Shown piece after piece: positions 54,236-64,000 of a DNA stretch of 64,000 nucleotides. A program made the translations under genes and the position numbers. Every line of letters starts with the position of its first letter. The stretch's first letter is position 1. Source of the DNA: Paulinella micropora. Taxonomy: Eukaryota; Cercozoa; Imbricatea; Euglyphida; Paulinellidae. Under the pieces are notes generated by a model, which did not search any database, had not been told where the DNA came from, and was given only the letters and a program-made list of their open reading frames with translations. The stretch covers positions 41,001 through 105,000 of the forward strand of contig WBZZ01002713.1 in assembly GCA_019918135.1 (NCBI GenBank). The letters are read 5' to 3'.

Positions 54236-54732
54236 CTTTTATGTAGATATTGCTACATGTACCCCAGCTCCGCTGGCACGGGGCTTGGAAGGGGGAGGGG
54301 TGTGACTGAAGGGTAGATAGGGGGGGGGGGGGAGGGCAAGGAGGGCGAGGGAGAGAATGCAGAGCAGGGCTCTCTCTCTTCTTTTTGAACTCAGAAAAAA
54401 GGTAAATGATGAAGTGCAAACCACCATGCGAGCCACGGGGGTGTTTTGCAGGGTCGTGTTTTGGTGATTGAGGGCGAAAGGTGGGAAGGCCTTGTAGACG
54501 GCGCGGTTGGCCCCTTTGTAGAGCTGACGCCCAGCCCGAGCTAGCGGGCTGGAGGGGACAAGGCAGGGGCGAGACGAAAAGGGAGAAAAAAAATGCTAAC
54601 ATGCTTGCTTTTACTCTGGCCTTTTTTTTCAATTAAAGGCTTGCAGTAGACACCTCTCCCTTGCACAGTTTGTGCTTCGCTGGCCCCTTACCCCCCCCCC
54701 CCCCCCTCCCTGCGCAGCCGCTAGCGCTCCCA
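54236..54732. other. Spacer: 5' flank of surface protein 2
   Basis: The first 230 bp match the 5' flank of surface protein 1. The rest has a C run (54691-54705) and a T run. No gene. Confidence 0.55.
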
Positions 54733-55770
54733 TCAGTCGTTACAACACATAACCCCATCCACTAAATAATTGCTTTTGTTCACTAGCCGGCTCTGGTTGA
54801 CAGTTCCTTCCGACTTCCATCGCGCGGTCGGTAGAAAATTAAATGAATATGCCTGTGGAGCAAAATATCTGTTGACACCCAAATCATGAATCAACTGAGT
54901 ACACAAGGCTGTAGTTCCGTTGGGACCGACGCCGTGAAGTCCGCTGAAGTTTGTTTGGCCAAGCCCTTCACAACCACCCGCCGCTACAAAGTACTGCTGG
55001 GAGGCGCTGATAAGCGTCGGATTAACCCGAATGGTATAATCAGTGGGAAGGCGACAGACGTGAAAGTTGTAGTTACAGGCCCCCTCGGCGGTGCTGCCGC
55101 GCTGTAGTGGGTTGCCGGTCTGGCCCGCTAGGCTGCCTGGGCTCGCGTAAAGGCCCGGCGAAGAAAAGCTGGCAGGGTGCAGATAGAAAAATGGACCTGA
55201 AGAGTCTTCAAGCCCAAACGGCCTTTTGTGGCTGCTGCACGGCGTTCTCGGCCAGGCACAGCTACAGGGGTCATCAAAGGTACAGCCAACACCCGCAGGC
55301 TCCCAGCATTTACTGCATTGGTATGGATCTCCAGCTGGTTTCGTGCAGCCAGTGCAGCACCACTCGTTGAAAAACATGTCGTCTACCGTAGCCTTCCCGG
55401 AGGCGCTGGGCTGTATTTGGGTGATGACAAATCTGTAGTGGGAGTACACGGCGGGGTTGTCTATGACCAAAGTCTTCTCGTGCCCTAGCCATAATGGAGG
55501 GCTGTTGGTCTGCTGTGACAGAATGTGCCAGTTGACTAAATTGTACCCACCCAGCAGCGCAAAGCTGACGGGAGTGCGGGCACACACCCCGTGGGCGCTG
55601 GTTGTCTGCCGACAGCCAAAGGAGTAGCTAGTTATCACTCTCTCAGACGAGTGGGAGAGCTGCACCCACTCCCCCGCAATGCCCGCGCTGCTCTTAGCGC
55701 CCAGGTAGGCACCCGTTGCAACGTCATAGAAATTGTCCGAGGCCCATCTAGACTCGCCCTTGTACGCCAT
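54733..55770 (-). CDS. Cysteine-rich protein with a galactose-binding-like domain (5' truncated)
   Basis: 345 codons are open from ATG 55770. Residues about 1-130 have the pattern of a discoidin/galactose-binding fold (RWASDNFYDVATGAYLGAK; GEWVQLSHSSERVITSYSFG; SHYRFVITQIQPSASGKATV). This is followed by a Cys-rich stretch (CCTGCTKPAGDPYQCSKCW; CTFDDPCSC) and a C-terminal domain with several N-x-S/T sites. There is no signal peptide, although the Cys and glycosylation sites argue for secretion, so the true start has probably been lost. Its 5' end lies inside or against a broken LRR gene. It is the third member of the surface-protein cluster. Confidence 0.55.
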   Translation of the reverse strand: MAYKGESRWASDNFYDVATGAYLGAKSSAGIAGEWVQLSHSSERVITSYSFGCRQTTSAHGVCARTPVSFALLGGYNLVNWHILSQQTNSPPLWLGHEKTLVIDNPAVYSHYRFVITQIQPSASGKATVDDMFFNEWCCTGCTKPAGDPYQCSKCWEPAGVGCTFDDPCSCAWPRTPCSSHKRPFGLEDSSGPFFYLHPASFSSPGLYASPGSLAGQTGNPLQRGSTAEGACNYNFHVCRLPTDYTIRVNPTLISASQQYFVAAGGCEGLGQTNFSGLHGVGPNGTTALCTQLIHDLGVNRYFAPQAYSFNFLPTARWKSEGTVNQSRLVNKSNYLVDGVMCCND

Positions 55771-56607
55771 TCGCCTTGGAGCTCTAGCCCGAGGCTGCGC
55801 AGCACCGCAAAGCGCCGCACCAGTGGGCGCAGCCCGCTGTTGGTCATTCGGTTGCGGCCATTGCTAACGTATGCAAGGCCGGCAGATTGCGCGCGAGGTC
55901 GCGGAGCCCCTTGCTTGTCAGCTGGCGGCAGTCAGTCAGCGCCAAGGTGTGCAGTGATGGATGCTTCAGCCTGCCCAGCCCGGCGTCGGTGAAACTCCTG
56001 CAATTGCCGAGGCGCAGCTCCTGCAGCGAGCTCAGTTGTGACAGTGACTGCAACCAGTAGTCTAGTCACTCAGGTACCCAGCGTCGGCGAGTTCTAAGTG
56101 CGTGAGCCCTGGTGGCAGCTTGTACGCGTCTGTGTGGTAATCGAGATCGCGGCACTTCAGACGCGAGAGCTTGGGCAGAGCGGCAAAGTTGGTCGGGGAT
56201 ACGCGCAGGATGCCGCAATCCGAAACCTCGAGCTCCTTCAGCTCTGGCAGCGCACTGCAGAGCTTGTTGAGGGAGGTGAGGTCGACACCCTGGAAGTTAC
56301 GCAGACGGAGCCCCTGCAGACCAGGCAATGTTTGGATTTGGGCCAGCCAAGGAAGATCATCATGTATGGTTTCCTCGAGGTCTAGGTTCAGCAGCCCCGG
56401 CGCAAGTTTCAACAGCGTCGTAAACCCGCTCAACCCGATTGCGCCGCAACGGCGCAAGGCAAGTCGCTGCAACGAGGCCTGCAGGCGGGACACTTTATCT
56501 CCGTACAAGCAGTAGCACCGTTTTAGCTCGAGTGTGTGGACCGAGGCGGGCAGCTGAGACAAGATATCGTCATCCAGCTGTCCTCTCTGGATCGAGACTA
56601 CGGACAC
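55771..56607 (-). pseudogene. LRR gene, frameshifted and 3' truncated
   Basis: From 56607 a frame encodes leucine-rich repeats of the cysteine-containing type (VHTLELKRCYCLYGDKVSRL; LKELEVSDCGILRVSP) and stops at 56062. Further repeats continue in two other phases (LQELRLGNCRSFTDAGLGRL at about 56020; LRPLVRRFAVLRSLGLEL at about 55800). The last repeat runs directly into the first codons of the galactose-binding gene. So the gene lost its end, probably by a deletion or fusion joining it to that gene. The first codon is not certain. Confidence 0.55.
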
Positions 56608-56670
56608 CCAAGTATAGTCCTGAGATTTTTTGATCGCTCCTGCGGAAATAAAGGCAGTGAAATCGAAGGC

Positions 56671-57108
56671 ATGGAAACTCCTACAGTGTGGTGGGCGCCC
56701 GCTAACTCAGGCAAACTGGATGGCCCGGCCGCGAAAGAGGGGGAGTTTTTCGATGGGATCAAGAACCCGCTCTTTGTATTTTGGGGGGAGGTTGTGGACC
56801 AGCGCGAGGAGCCGGAGAAGTTTAAAACTGTCCTGAATACACCAGGCAGCAACTCTATCCTCATCAAGGGCAAGATCTTCAATCTTACCGCCCAGCAGCG
56901 ACAGATGCTATTGAACAAGGAGAAAAGTGCCAACTATGGTGGGGGCTTGGTCAACCATGCACCGAAGGAGTACGCTAACATCAGCTTCGTGATGACCAAA
57001 AACAGTCCGTATCCCGTGGCTCAGGCTGTAACTAATCATGCGGTTGGCACGGTACCATACTTCTGGGGCAAGCTACTGGAAGAATCATTCAGGGCAAATA
57101 ATTCCTAG
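56671..57108 (+). CDS. Small orphan, 145 residues
   Basis: ATG 56671 (METPTVWWAPANSGKLDGPA) opens a frame to TAG 57106-57108. It is a compact soluble protein with FVFWGEVVDQ, a helical AQQRQMLLNKEK and a C-terminal SYPVA-like/VPYFWGKLLEE region. The frame is also open upstream to 56536 and overlaps the 5' end of the divergent LRR gene. No signal peptide, membrane helix or known family is seen. The codon use looks real. Confidence 0.45.
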   Translation: METPTVWWAPANSGKLDGPAAKEGEFFDGIKNPLFVFWGEVVDQREEPEKFKTVLNTPGSNSILIKGKIFNLTAQQRQMLLNKEKSANYGGGLVNHAPKEYANISFVMTKNSPYPVAQAVTNHAVGTVPYFWGKLLEESFRANNS

Positions 57109-57635
57109 TTTTTTGCCTGCCGGCTTCGACAAGGTCATACCTTTCGTATACTGTAGAATAAGTAAGTTTCCCACTCAATTGGGAAACCGTCTCAGTTCTA
57201 CTTCAATAGTAGTAACAGCAGTGAGAAAGATAACTTGAAAATGATGCGATGACTACCGTGGGAGCATAATTTATTATCCAAAGATGCCAAGCACATCTAA
57301 TTGATTAAAAGGTGAGAGTGATTCCGTAAACTCAATGGCAGCCATATTGAATCCGACCGGGCCCGTTTGCTGAGAAACTCAACGGTTCGGCGGCGTTTCC
57401 GACTCAATAACCGTTTCGTTACAACTTCAACTTGAATCTATTAGTAAGAGCCACACTGCAGGCATCCGACGACTCGGAGTGACTCCATTGTAAGCGACCG
57501 GTACCCGTATCAATTCCAGGCTGAGGCGGGCGGGTTTAAATCCAATACGGTTACTATGTAGCCTTCAGCCGTCACACTGTCACAGTGCCTCCGAGGGGGG
57601 CCTCGCCTTCAAGTGGAACATGTTGTAACATTATG
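57109..57635. other. AT-richer intergenic DNA, no gene seen
   Basis: From here to about 61.3 kb base composition falls towards AT and the homopolymer G/C tracts disappear. I see only short frames. Confidence 0.5.
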
Positions 57636-58091
57636 TAAGGTTTTTGCTTTAATAATTGAATCCCACCTAAATAATTCCCCAACCCATGATGTTTATGTAT
57701 ATTGCCTCAATATAGTTTGGTGCCGAACGTCTTGAGCATGCTCAAAGCATGCGCAAGCTCAAGCAACGGTGTCGGATGATCATGTGACAAAATGCTGATT
57801 TAAGTTGATGCCACCAATGCCACCACTGCAGTATAATAAAAATAACTTCTTCTTAGCCCCCATGTAGTATATAAACTTGTACATTATACTACCTAAAATA
57901 GTATTATACTGGTCAGTGTGGCATTGGTGACACCAACTTAAATCAGCATTGCGTACGAACCTTGAGCTTGCTTTGAGCGTGCTTACGAATTTGAGTTTCG
58001 ACACCAAACTATATTGAGGCTATACTACATATATTAAAACATCATGGGTTGGGGAATTATTTAGGTGGGAATTATTAAAGTAAAAACCTTA
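57636..58091. mobile_element. Fold-back (MITE-like) element
   Basis: The ends are inverted repeats, TAAGGTTTTTGCTTTAATAA against TTATTAAAGTAAAAACCTTA. The inverted similarity continues inwards for about 190 bp on each side (CACCTAAATAATTCCCCAAC, CATGATGTTT, CCTCAATATAGTTTGGTG, ATGCTGATTTAAGTTG). The total is about 456 bp with a small loop near 57850. It has no coding capacity. TA at each border could be a target-site duplication, as in Tc1/mariner-type MITEs. Confidence 0.75.
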
Positions 58092-60317
58092 CCAAGTTGA
58101 TTTGTCAATTTCAATAGGGACGGACAGTCACTAATGCCACTAATAAATATAATAGGCCACTAAGGTAGGACGGTTAATAATGCCACTAAGTTTACATCAG
58201 TTACCAGTCATATATAAATTAGTCTTATCATAGGCTACGGTATTTTTGTAAGTCAGAATGCAATTCAGACCAGCAACTGAGCTAGCTAGTTTTGTGACGT
58301 GACTGTTTTTGTTCAACCCGCGGCTTAGTTCTTTTTATTCGTGTTATTCAATGCGCGTTCTCTATACTGCGTTGTTTGCCTGGTCCGGAGCGATTCCGAC
58401 AGGAATTGGTAAAAGTCACTTTTAATGAGTAAAATGAGTTACTCGAAGGTTATGAGCCTTGGGACTGAAAGAGAAGTTTCCTTTTCAGCTCTACGAAAAG
58501 CAAGCGTTCATCATTATTAAAAGTCGTTCAGTGGAAAAAAAAAGACTCTGGTTTAAAGCAGCCATTCAGTGTCATCCCGCAGTCAGTAATAGGTGGCACC
58601 ATGGCCACTCGGAACTATTAGTATTCAGACTTTCAATATAAGATAGATAACTCATAATGCCAAGGGCATAAGTGCCTGGCCCAGGCATGGTGAGTGTGTG
58701 AAGCTGGCGTTGGCTAACCCAGCCAAAGCAAAGGTAAAGTACCCCTAATGCAGGTACCGGTCATGGAATTAGAGGAAAGGAAGTTCCCAGATGAGCCGGA
58801 GTCAGAGGACACACCGAACACAGACCCCGAGTCTGAAGGAAGCGGCACAGATGGGAGAAGACCACAAACAAGAAAGGCGGAAGGGAAGTCAGTAGACAAA
58901 CCTAAGGACTGGAACAAGCTGTTAAGACAAAACCCAATGAGCAGAAGTCACACAGGCGAGAGAAGCGAGCTAAGAGACTGAAACAAGATATTAAGAGAAA
59001 ACAGTCTAAGCGAGCACACTTATTAAGATTAAGAGGCATCCAAAAAGAAAAGAAACATTATCATCTGAGCGTACGCGCACGCTCCCCTCCCAATTTTATG
59101 ATGGAAATGGAATTTTCTGAATATAGTCTCTGATTGCTTTCTGCATTTGCGCTATGGGGTGATGCAACGGGATGCATTCACCCACGGATAACCGCTGGTC
59201 GGAGTTCATAATGGCCGTTTCCCCGTCTGGCGCGGATATCACCAGAGACAGAAGCAGGTCGAGTAGTGCTCTCGTTGCTAGCATGAACTTGATAAGGGTT
59301 GGGACTGCTAGCAGGGGTGACAGTCACTGAAATGCGTGTGCGCGCAAGGTACGGACACGAATCACATGCACTTCGTAAGCAATATGAGCAGAGCGCAAGA
59401 CCGCAAACTGCAGTGACTGTCTTTTGGTGAGTGCAGATGACTAGTACTGTGACAGTTTTCTGCCATAAGGCTTGCACTGCGGGCCAAGATGCTCTTGCAT
59501 AATACTACAGAGAAGGTAGGACAAAGGCAGAATGAAACGTTCCTATAATATTATTGTTGACTAGTCATCAATGAAATATCATATTTGAAACTTCTTCCAA
59601 GAGATTCGATGCGTGTTCAAGCACGTGCTCATCGATATTGTATTTGCGATAGTGATGTAACGCGCACACGACTCGGATTCCTGAGGGCAGGATTTAGCAG
59701 CTGAATGGGAGTGACAGGCACATGTGCGCGCGCTTGAACAAGTTGTGAGTGCAGGATGCGGCAATACAGGACGAGGGCAGTCAAGAAGGCGAAGCTCCAG
59801 TGCAGGTCTCAAGCACGGTTTCCATCAATGGTCATTTCCAAGTTTCACTTACTATTTCGCGCAAGTAGCCGCTCTGCTCGAACAGTACTGCAGGTGCGTC
59901 GCACGTCCAGGTATACGTATGGGTAGGGGGCAGTGAAGTTAATGGCTCGTCACACAATGTGTAACTTGAAAAGTATTGGGTAGGAGGGCTGGTTGCGGCC
60001 CTTTTTGTCTGGGCGCATAAAGGGGAGTCTGGCGGCCGCACTTGAACATGAATAACTGAAATCTGAGGATATCGTTAGACAGTGAAGATTTCAGTGGTAG
60101 GTGGAAAAAGCAGTCAAATAGGGTTGTGGCTGCGTATTACACTAAGCCTTTCCTTCTGCAATCACTGCTCATGTAGGAGCAGTCGCAGTCTCAGTTTCCT
60201 GTGTCGTTGGTATCTGTGCACGTGGGCTCTGGGATTGCCAAGAACATGCGTTTCGGAAGTTTCAGTATCAATGATTCAAAAGTTTCAGAAACTAATAAAG
60301 TTGAGGCTCAATCATAT
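58092..60317. other. AT-rich, gene-poor stretch with one possible element remnant
   Basis: A 77-codon frame at 58748-58981 is acidic then basic (FPDEPESEDTPNTDPESEGS; RRPQTRKAEGKS) and may be a retroelement or gene remnant. Other frames (for example 59178-59477 and 59579-59812 on the minus strand) have no support. Short repeats of AATGCCACTAA occur at 58130-58190. I see no RNA gene. Confidence 0.4.
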
Positions 60318-60318
60318 A

Positions 60319-60363
<45 letters not shown>
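60319..60363. repeat. (TA)n microsatellite
   Basis: About 22 TA units with one TTT interruption. Confidence 0.9.
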
Positions 60364-60631
60364 GTAGTTTATTTTACGATTCTAAACTGATACTGTGTCC
60401 GCTCCGACCCGAAGTTGGGCCGGTCACTCGCATGACTTTGACTCTCAAAGTTTATTAACAAACTGAACACGTACCGCCATCGGCCAACTCATATTAATAT
60501 TCGTGACCTGGGCATGTGCAGCCAATGGTCATTGACTATTATTAAAACCGCATCCGGTCTTGGTTATGACTTTAAACTGTACCAAATGTTGTTTAGCATA
60601 CTGTGTCCCTTCTTCCTTCATTAATATTCCA

Positions 60632-60685
<54 letters not shown>

Positions 60686-61372
60686 CTCCCAACAATAAAC
60701 TTTTAAGGATAGAATACTTGCCACTAGTAGGGATAAGTGGGAAGCGTAAGATCTGATTTGCCCTTTTTCTTTCTTTTCTTTTTTTCTCCCTACTGAATGA
60801 CTTTTAATAATTGAAGAACGCTTGCTTTTTGTAGAGCTGAAAAGGAAGTGTGTGAGAAGGCGAAGATAAGTAAGAGCGGGAAGGAACAAAGAGAGAAAAT
60901 AGCAGACTACAGGGAGAAGTGTGGGAGGTCAAATACCAAAAAATGAACGAATGACAAGTATTGAATTATTAAAAGTTGATTGGTGTAATAAGTAAACAAT
61001 TGGTACGAACAAAAGAAGGCAATGAGGAGGAGAATTGAAAAGGAAACCAACAAGAAGAGGGGGAAGAGAAGAAAAACGAAAGAAAGAGAGATCAAAAGGG
61101 GAGGTAAACATGGGAACATTGAAGTCAAGGTAGAAAAATAAAGAAGAAGAATCAAACAGTCAAAGAGAAAGAAGAAGGGCAAATCAGAGATGGGTAATGA
61201 ATGAAGAAATAAAGGAATTAAAATGATAAAGAATATGAGTTGGTATAGTTTAAGGTCAGGACCAAGACTGGATGCAGGTTAGTGTCATGCCCGCGACTCG
61301 AACATAGGGTGGCGCAGTGTATGTAAATTTAATACCCACCCCCGCCTTGCTGACCATACCGACCCCACCTTG
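60364..61372. other. Intergenic, with (CT)n-T(n) at 60631-60685
   Basis: The (CT)n runs into about 30 T. AATAAA occurs near 60695 on the plus strand. 60840-61240 is purine-rich on the plus strand. No gene seen. Confidence 0.5.
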
Positions 61373-61944
61373 CTACCGCTGACCCCCACCCCTATACCCA
61401 CCTGCACCACTGCTGCCTCCATAACCACCCCCGTAGCCTCTGCCTTCGCCTTGCCCCCTACCGTAGCCTCTGCCTCCCTGGCCTCTGCCTCCTCCGTACC
61501 CGCCACCCCCGCTATATCCAGCCCCGCCCCCTCCGCGATCTCCATCATAACCCCCACCTCCCCCACCGCGATCCCAGCCATAACCACCATCTCTTCTTCT
61601 CTGTCCACCGTCACCTCCGCCGTAACCACCATCACCGCCGCCACCACCATAGTGGGAGTAGCGGCACCGGTCACCGTAGTTACAACTACCTCGTTGGAAA
61701 TTGCGGCACACTGCGCACACAACAGTGCAAAGACACAGATTCAAGAAAGGGCTGCAAAATGCGCTGCCAACCTGAGGGTAATATGTGTTTATGTGAGTGT
61801 GTTTGAGAGAGAGACACAGAGAGAGAGAGAGAGAGACAGAGACAGAGAGAGACAGAGAAAGAAAGGAAGAAAGAAGAAAAGAAGAAAAGAAGGAAAGAGA
61901 GAAAGGGAGAAAGAGAGAAAGAGAGAGAGAGAGAGAGACAGAGA

Positions 61945-62002
<58 letters not shown>

Positions 62003-62027
62003 CAGATAGATAGATAGATAGAGATAG

Positions 62028-62077
<50 letters not shown>

Positions 62078-62164
62078 AGACAGAGGGAGGGAGACAGAGA
62101 GACAGAGAGAGAGACACAGAGAGAGAGAGAGACCCTGAGCCTTCGTTCTTCTCGGTTTATCCAT
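61373..62164 (-). CDS. CCCH zinc-finger, glycine-rich protein (two exons)
   Basis: Exon 1 is 62164-62134 (MDKPRRTKAQ plus one base) and exon 2 is 61710-61373. The intron (62133-61711, 423 nt, GT-AG, phase 1) is mostly (CT)n on the sense strand. Spliced, the protein is 122 residues. A single C-x7-C-x5-C-x3-H finger (CRNFQRGSCNYGDRCRYSH) at residues about 12-30 is followed by a Gly/Arg/Tyr-rich tail (GGGGYDGDRGGGGAG type, RGG motifs). This architecture is found in small RNA-binding proteins of many protists and plants. The RGG tail suggests RNA binding and condensation. Splicing is needed because the unspliced frame would encode Leu-Ser repeats. Confidence 0.75.
61807..62131. repeat. (GA)n-rich tract with GATA units, inside the CCCH intron
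   Basis: GAGA, GAGACA, GAAA and GATA units fill most of the intron. Read on the sense strand it is one long polypyrimidine stretch ending in the acceptor TGTGTGCGCAG. Confidence 0.88.
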
Positions 62165-62304
62165 CCGGGCCTACAATGACATAGAGCATTCTGTTATCTC
62201 AGCACCTCTGCGCCAAACGGCAAAGAAGGCTCGACAGGTTTTCAAAGATATCCTTGTGAGCCTTACATTTCCAACATTACAAACACTCTGAGAGGAAAAA
62301 AATT

Positions 62305-62676
62305 GCATAATAGCTTTACTTGTCACGTGGACTTCCTTCGAGTCAAATTGTAAAACTATTCTCTCAAATGAAAGCACACAGAGAGAGAGAGAGAGAGACA
62401 CACAGAGAGAGACAGAGAGAGAGGAGGAGGAGGAGGAAGAAGAAGAAGAAAGGGAAAAAGGGAGAAAGGGAGAAAGGGAGAAAGAGAAGACATAATAGCT
62501 TTACTTGTCACGTGGACTTCCTTCGAGTCAAATTGTAAAACTATTCTCTCAAATGAAAGCACACAGAGAGAGAGAGAGAGAGAGAGACACACAGAGAGAG
62601 ACAGAGAGAGAGGAGGAGGAGGAGGAAGAAGAAAGGGAAAAAGGGAGAAAGGGAGAAAGGGAGAAAGAGAAGACAC
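62305..62676. repeat. Tandem duplication of about 186 bp
   Basis: CATAATAGCTTTACTTGTCA followed by CGTGGACTTCC starts at 62305 and again at 62491. Each copy continues through AAATGAAAGCACAC into a (GA)n, (GGA)n and GGGAAAAAGGGAGAAAGGGAG run. The copies differ mainly in the lengths of the simple repeats. Confidence 0.88.
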
Positions 62677-62685
62677 TTATATTTG

Positions 62686-63567
62686 TTACAGTGTCAATCG
62701 AAACATATTAAGCACAGGGAAAAGACGCAGTACTTTCTCTTCAGGGTTGCTGCGTACTGTAAGCAACACGCCGGGTGCAAGCTTGCCCTCGAACAGTCCT
62801 GCCATTTTCGTGTCCACCGTGACGGTCTTCAAGTTAGTTAACTCAGCAAAGGAAGCTGGAATCTCTTGAAGTGTGGTGAATTCCAGGTAGAGAGTATTTA
62901 GTTTTGACAACTGCCCAATTTTGCCGGGCAGAGTATGAGTAGTTAGCTTCTTAAGCTTAGTGAGTGCGAGAACTTGCAAGGATTTGAGTTCGCAAAGCCA
63001 GTCTGGGAGAGCTCTCAGAGGGCAGCCTCGCATCGAGAGTGTTTTCAGGTTGCGTAGCCCCCTGATACACGAAGGAACTTGTCGGATGCCAGTATTTCCA
63101 AGCAGGAGGTCATTTAGGGATTGCAGCTGCCCGATCTCGTCGGGAAGCTCCTTCAGATTAGGATTGTTTTGCAGCCAGAGGATCTCCAGTGCAGGCAGGC
63201 CAGCAAAGACCTGCCCTGGCAGAGACTTCAGGTAGTTTCCCTCCAGATCCAGTTTAAGTAGTTTCTCAAACCCGCCCACCCACAGCGGCAGTTCATACAA
63301 TTGGTTTTTATAGAGGCTCAGCCATTTTAGAGATCGTTTTAGCTCATCCATAGCAAACCAGTCGCCCAAGGCGCCCAAACGATTCTCACCCAAAACGAGC
63401 GCCTCCAACTGAGTCAAAGCAGGGTGCAGTTTTGCTTTGGGTGGGAAGCTCTCAAGGAGCAACCGTTGCAGATCGCGTTCATACAGTTCATTCTCAGCGA
63501 GATTCAAGCTTCGCAGGTACTTCTTCTCCTTTGCCATCAGTTGGCTTACAACCCGGTCCCGCCACAC
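62686..63567 (-). CDS. Leucine-rich-repeat protein, last exon (gene continues off the right end)
   Basis: The exon starts at 63567 directly after a TTTAG acceptor (63570-63568) and codes 293 residues to TAA near 62686. It holds about nine 23-residue repeats of the PxxIGxLxxLxxLxLxxNxL type (FEKLLKLDLEGNYLKSLPGQ; LPDEIGQLQSLNDLLLGNTG), the class found in plant and amoeboid intracellular Ras-group LRR proteins and LRR kinases. There is no ATG at the exon start, so one or more exons lie upstream, probably outside the window. No kinase or Roc domain is present here. It is likely a cytosolic protein-interaction surface. Confidence 0.75.
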   Translation of the reverse strand: MWRDRVVSQLMAKEKKYLRSLNLAENELYERDLQRLLLESFPPKAKLHPALTQLEALVLGENRLGALGDWFAMDELKRSLKWLSLYKNQLYELPLWVGGFEKLLKLDLEGNYLKSLPGQVFAGLPALEILWLQNNPNLKELPDEIGQLQSLNDLLLGNTGIRQVPSCIRGLRNLKTLSMRGCPLRALPDWLCELKSLQVLALTKLKKLTTHTLPGKIGQLSKLNTLYLEFTTLQEIPASFAELTNLKTVTVDTKMAGLFEGKLAPGVLLTVRSNPEEKVLRLFPVLNMFRLTL

Positions 63568-63570
63568 CTA

Positions 63571-64000
63571 AATGAATACATGGATAAAAAAGGAAGGAAG
63601 GAAAGAAAGCAAGAAAGCAAAAAAGCAAGAAAGGACAAAAGAAAAAAAGAAAAGAAAAAAAGAAAGAAAGACAGACAGACAGACAGACAGAGAAAAGAAA
63701 GAAAGACAGACAGGCAGAAGAAAAAAAGAAAGAAAGAAAGAAAAAGAAAGAAAGAAAGAAATAGAGGTTTGTTCTAGCAACTTTGGAAAAACGAGGATCC
63801 ATTCTATCCTGCCAAGATGGAGATAGATGGATAGGTAGATAGATTGTATAGATGTACGAAGGTAGGTAGGTAGATAGCTAGATAGATATGGAAATAGAGG
63901 TTCTTAAGTAGATGAGAAATATGCAGATATATACAGGAATAACAAATTAGTTTGTTAATATGGTTGGAAAGGACCGCTAATCCTGGATAGGTAGGTAGGT
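63571..64000 (-). other. Probable intron of the LRR gene, filled with microsatellites
   Basis: Contains (GAAA)n, (GACA)n, (GATA)n and (GTAG)n-type repeats on the plus strand, which read as polypyrimidine on the minus strand, before the 63568 acceptor. No exon is visible up to the right edge. Confidence 0.5.

Noticed and set aside
61370-62017. Plus-strand Ala/Thr/Pro frame continuing into Glu/Arg repeats
   Set aside because: It is antisense to the CCCH Gly-rich exon and the (GA)n intron; the zinc finger and splice sites are on the minus strand.

Overview
The window is a stretch of nuclear DNA from an unidentified eukaryote, most likely a unicellular protist. The evidence is GT-AG introns with pyrimidine-rich acceptors in at least three genes, a tRNA-Lys, an F-box/LRR gene, a RhoGEF-like gene, a CCCH zinc-finger gene, a divergent histone H3-like gene, and two kinds of retroelement. 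I cannot name the species. Most genes look intronless and sit close together. They are separated by short spacers full of poly-G/C, poly-T and (GA)n/(CA)n tracts. A large share of reading frames carry one or more single-base frameshifts or in-frame stops. Without reads I cannot separate assembly error from real pseudogenisation, so each case is labelled.

Layout. 1-0.65 kb: an AT-rich tail-to-tail gene pair, one with a zinc-finger motif. 1.08-6.13 kb: an LTR element with two nearly identical LTRs but no recognisable gag-pol. 6.2-10 kb: a degraded ORF, a long helical orphan gene (frameshifted) and a seven-helix membrane protein. 10.5-18.7 kb: an array of at least six full or partial copies of an unrecognised protein family, on both strands, several fused head to tail. 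19.1-24.7 kb: a secreted/anchored orphan, a frameshifted orphan, a CoiA-like nuclease with a cysteine-rich tail, tRNA-Lys(UUU), and a secreted cysteine-rich protein. 24.9-26.3 kb: an intact F-box/LRR gene. 26.55-33.8 kb: a DIRS/Ngaro-type tyrosine-recombinase retrotransposon with split direct repeats, decayed. 34.1-39.4 kb: a RhoGEF-like DH-PH gene, the histone H3-like gene, and two orphans. 39.9-41.7 kb: (CA)n, a 25-bp satellite and a GT-rich minisatellite. 41.95-45.83 kb: a 15-exon gene built from duplicated phase-0 mini-exons in front of a large LRR-like exon. 46.3-55.8 kb: a membrane orphan and three surface-type genes with BspA-like, EGF and galactose-binding-like modules, two of which share an almost identical 5' half. 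55.7-57.1 kb: a broken LRR gene and a small orphan. 57.6-58.1 kb: a fold-back (MITE-like) element, then AT-rich gene-poor DNA. 61.4-63.6 kb: a two-exon CCCH/Gly-rich gene and an LRR exon whose gene runs off the right end.

Functional themes are protein-protein interaction (LRR, F-box), small-GTPase signalling (RhoGEF), cell-surface adhesion (signal peptide, Ser/Thr/Pro stalks, EGF, galactose-binding folds) and chromatin (H3-like). I see no operons and no shared pathway. The strongest oddities are the divergent H3, the decaying paralog array, the mini-exon gene, the CoiA-like nuclease and the modular duplicated adhesins.
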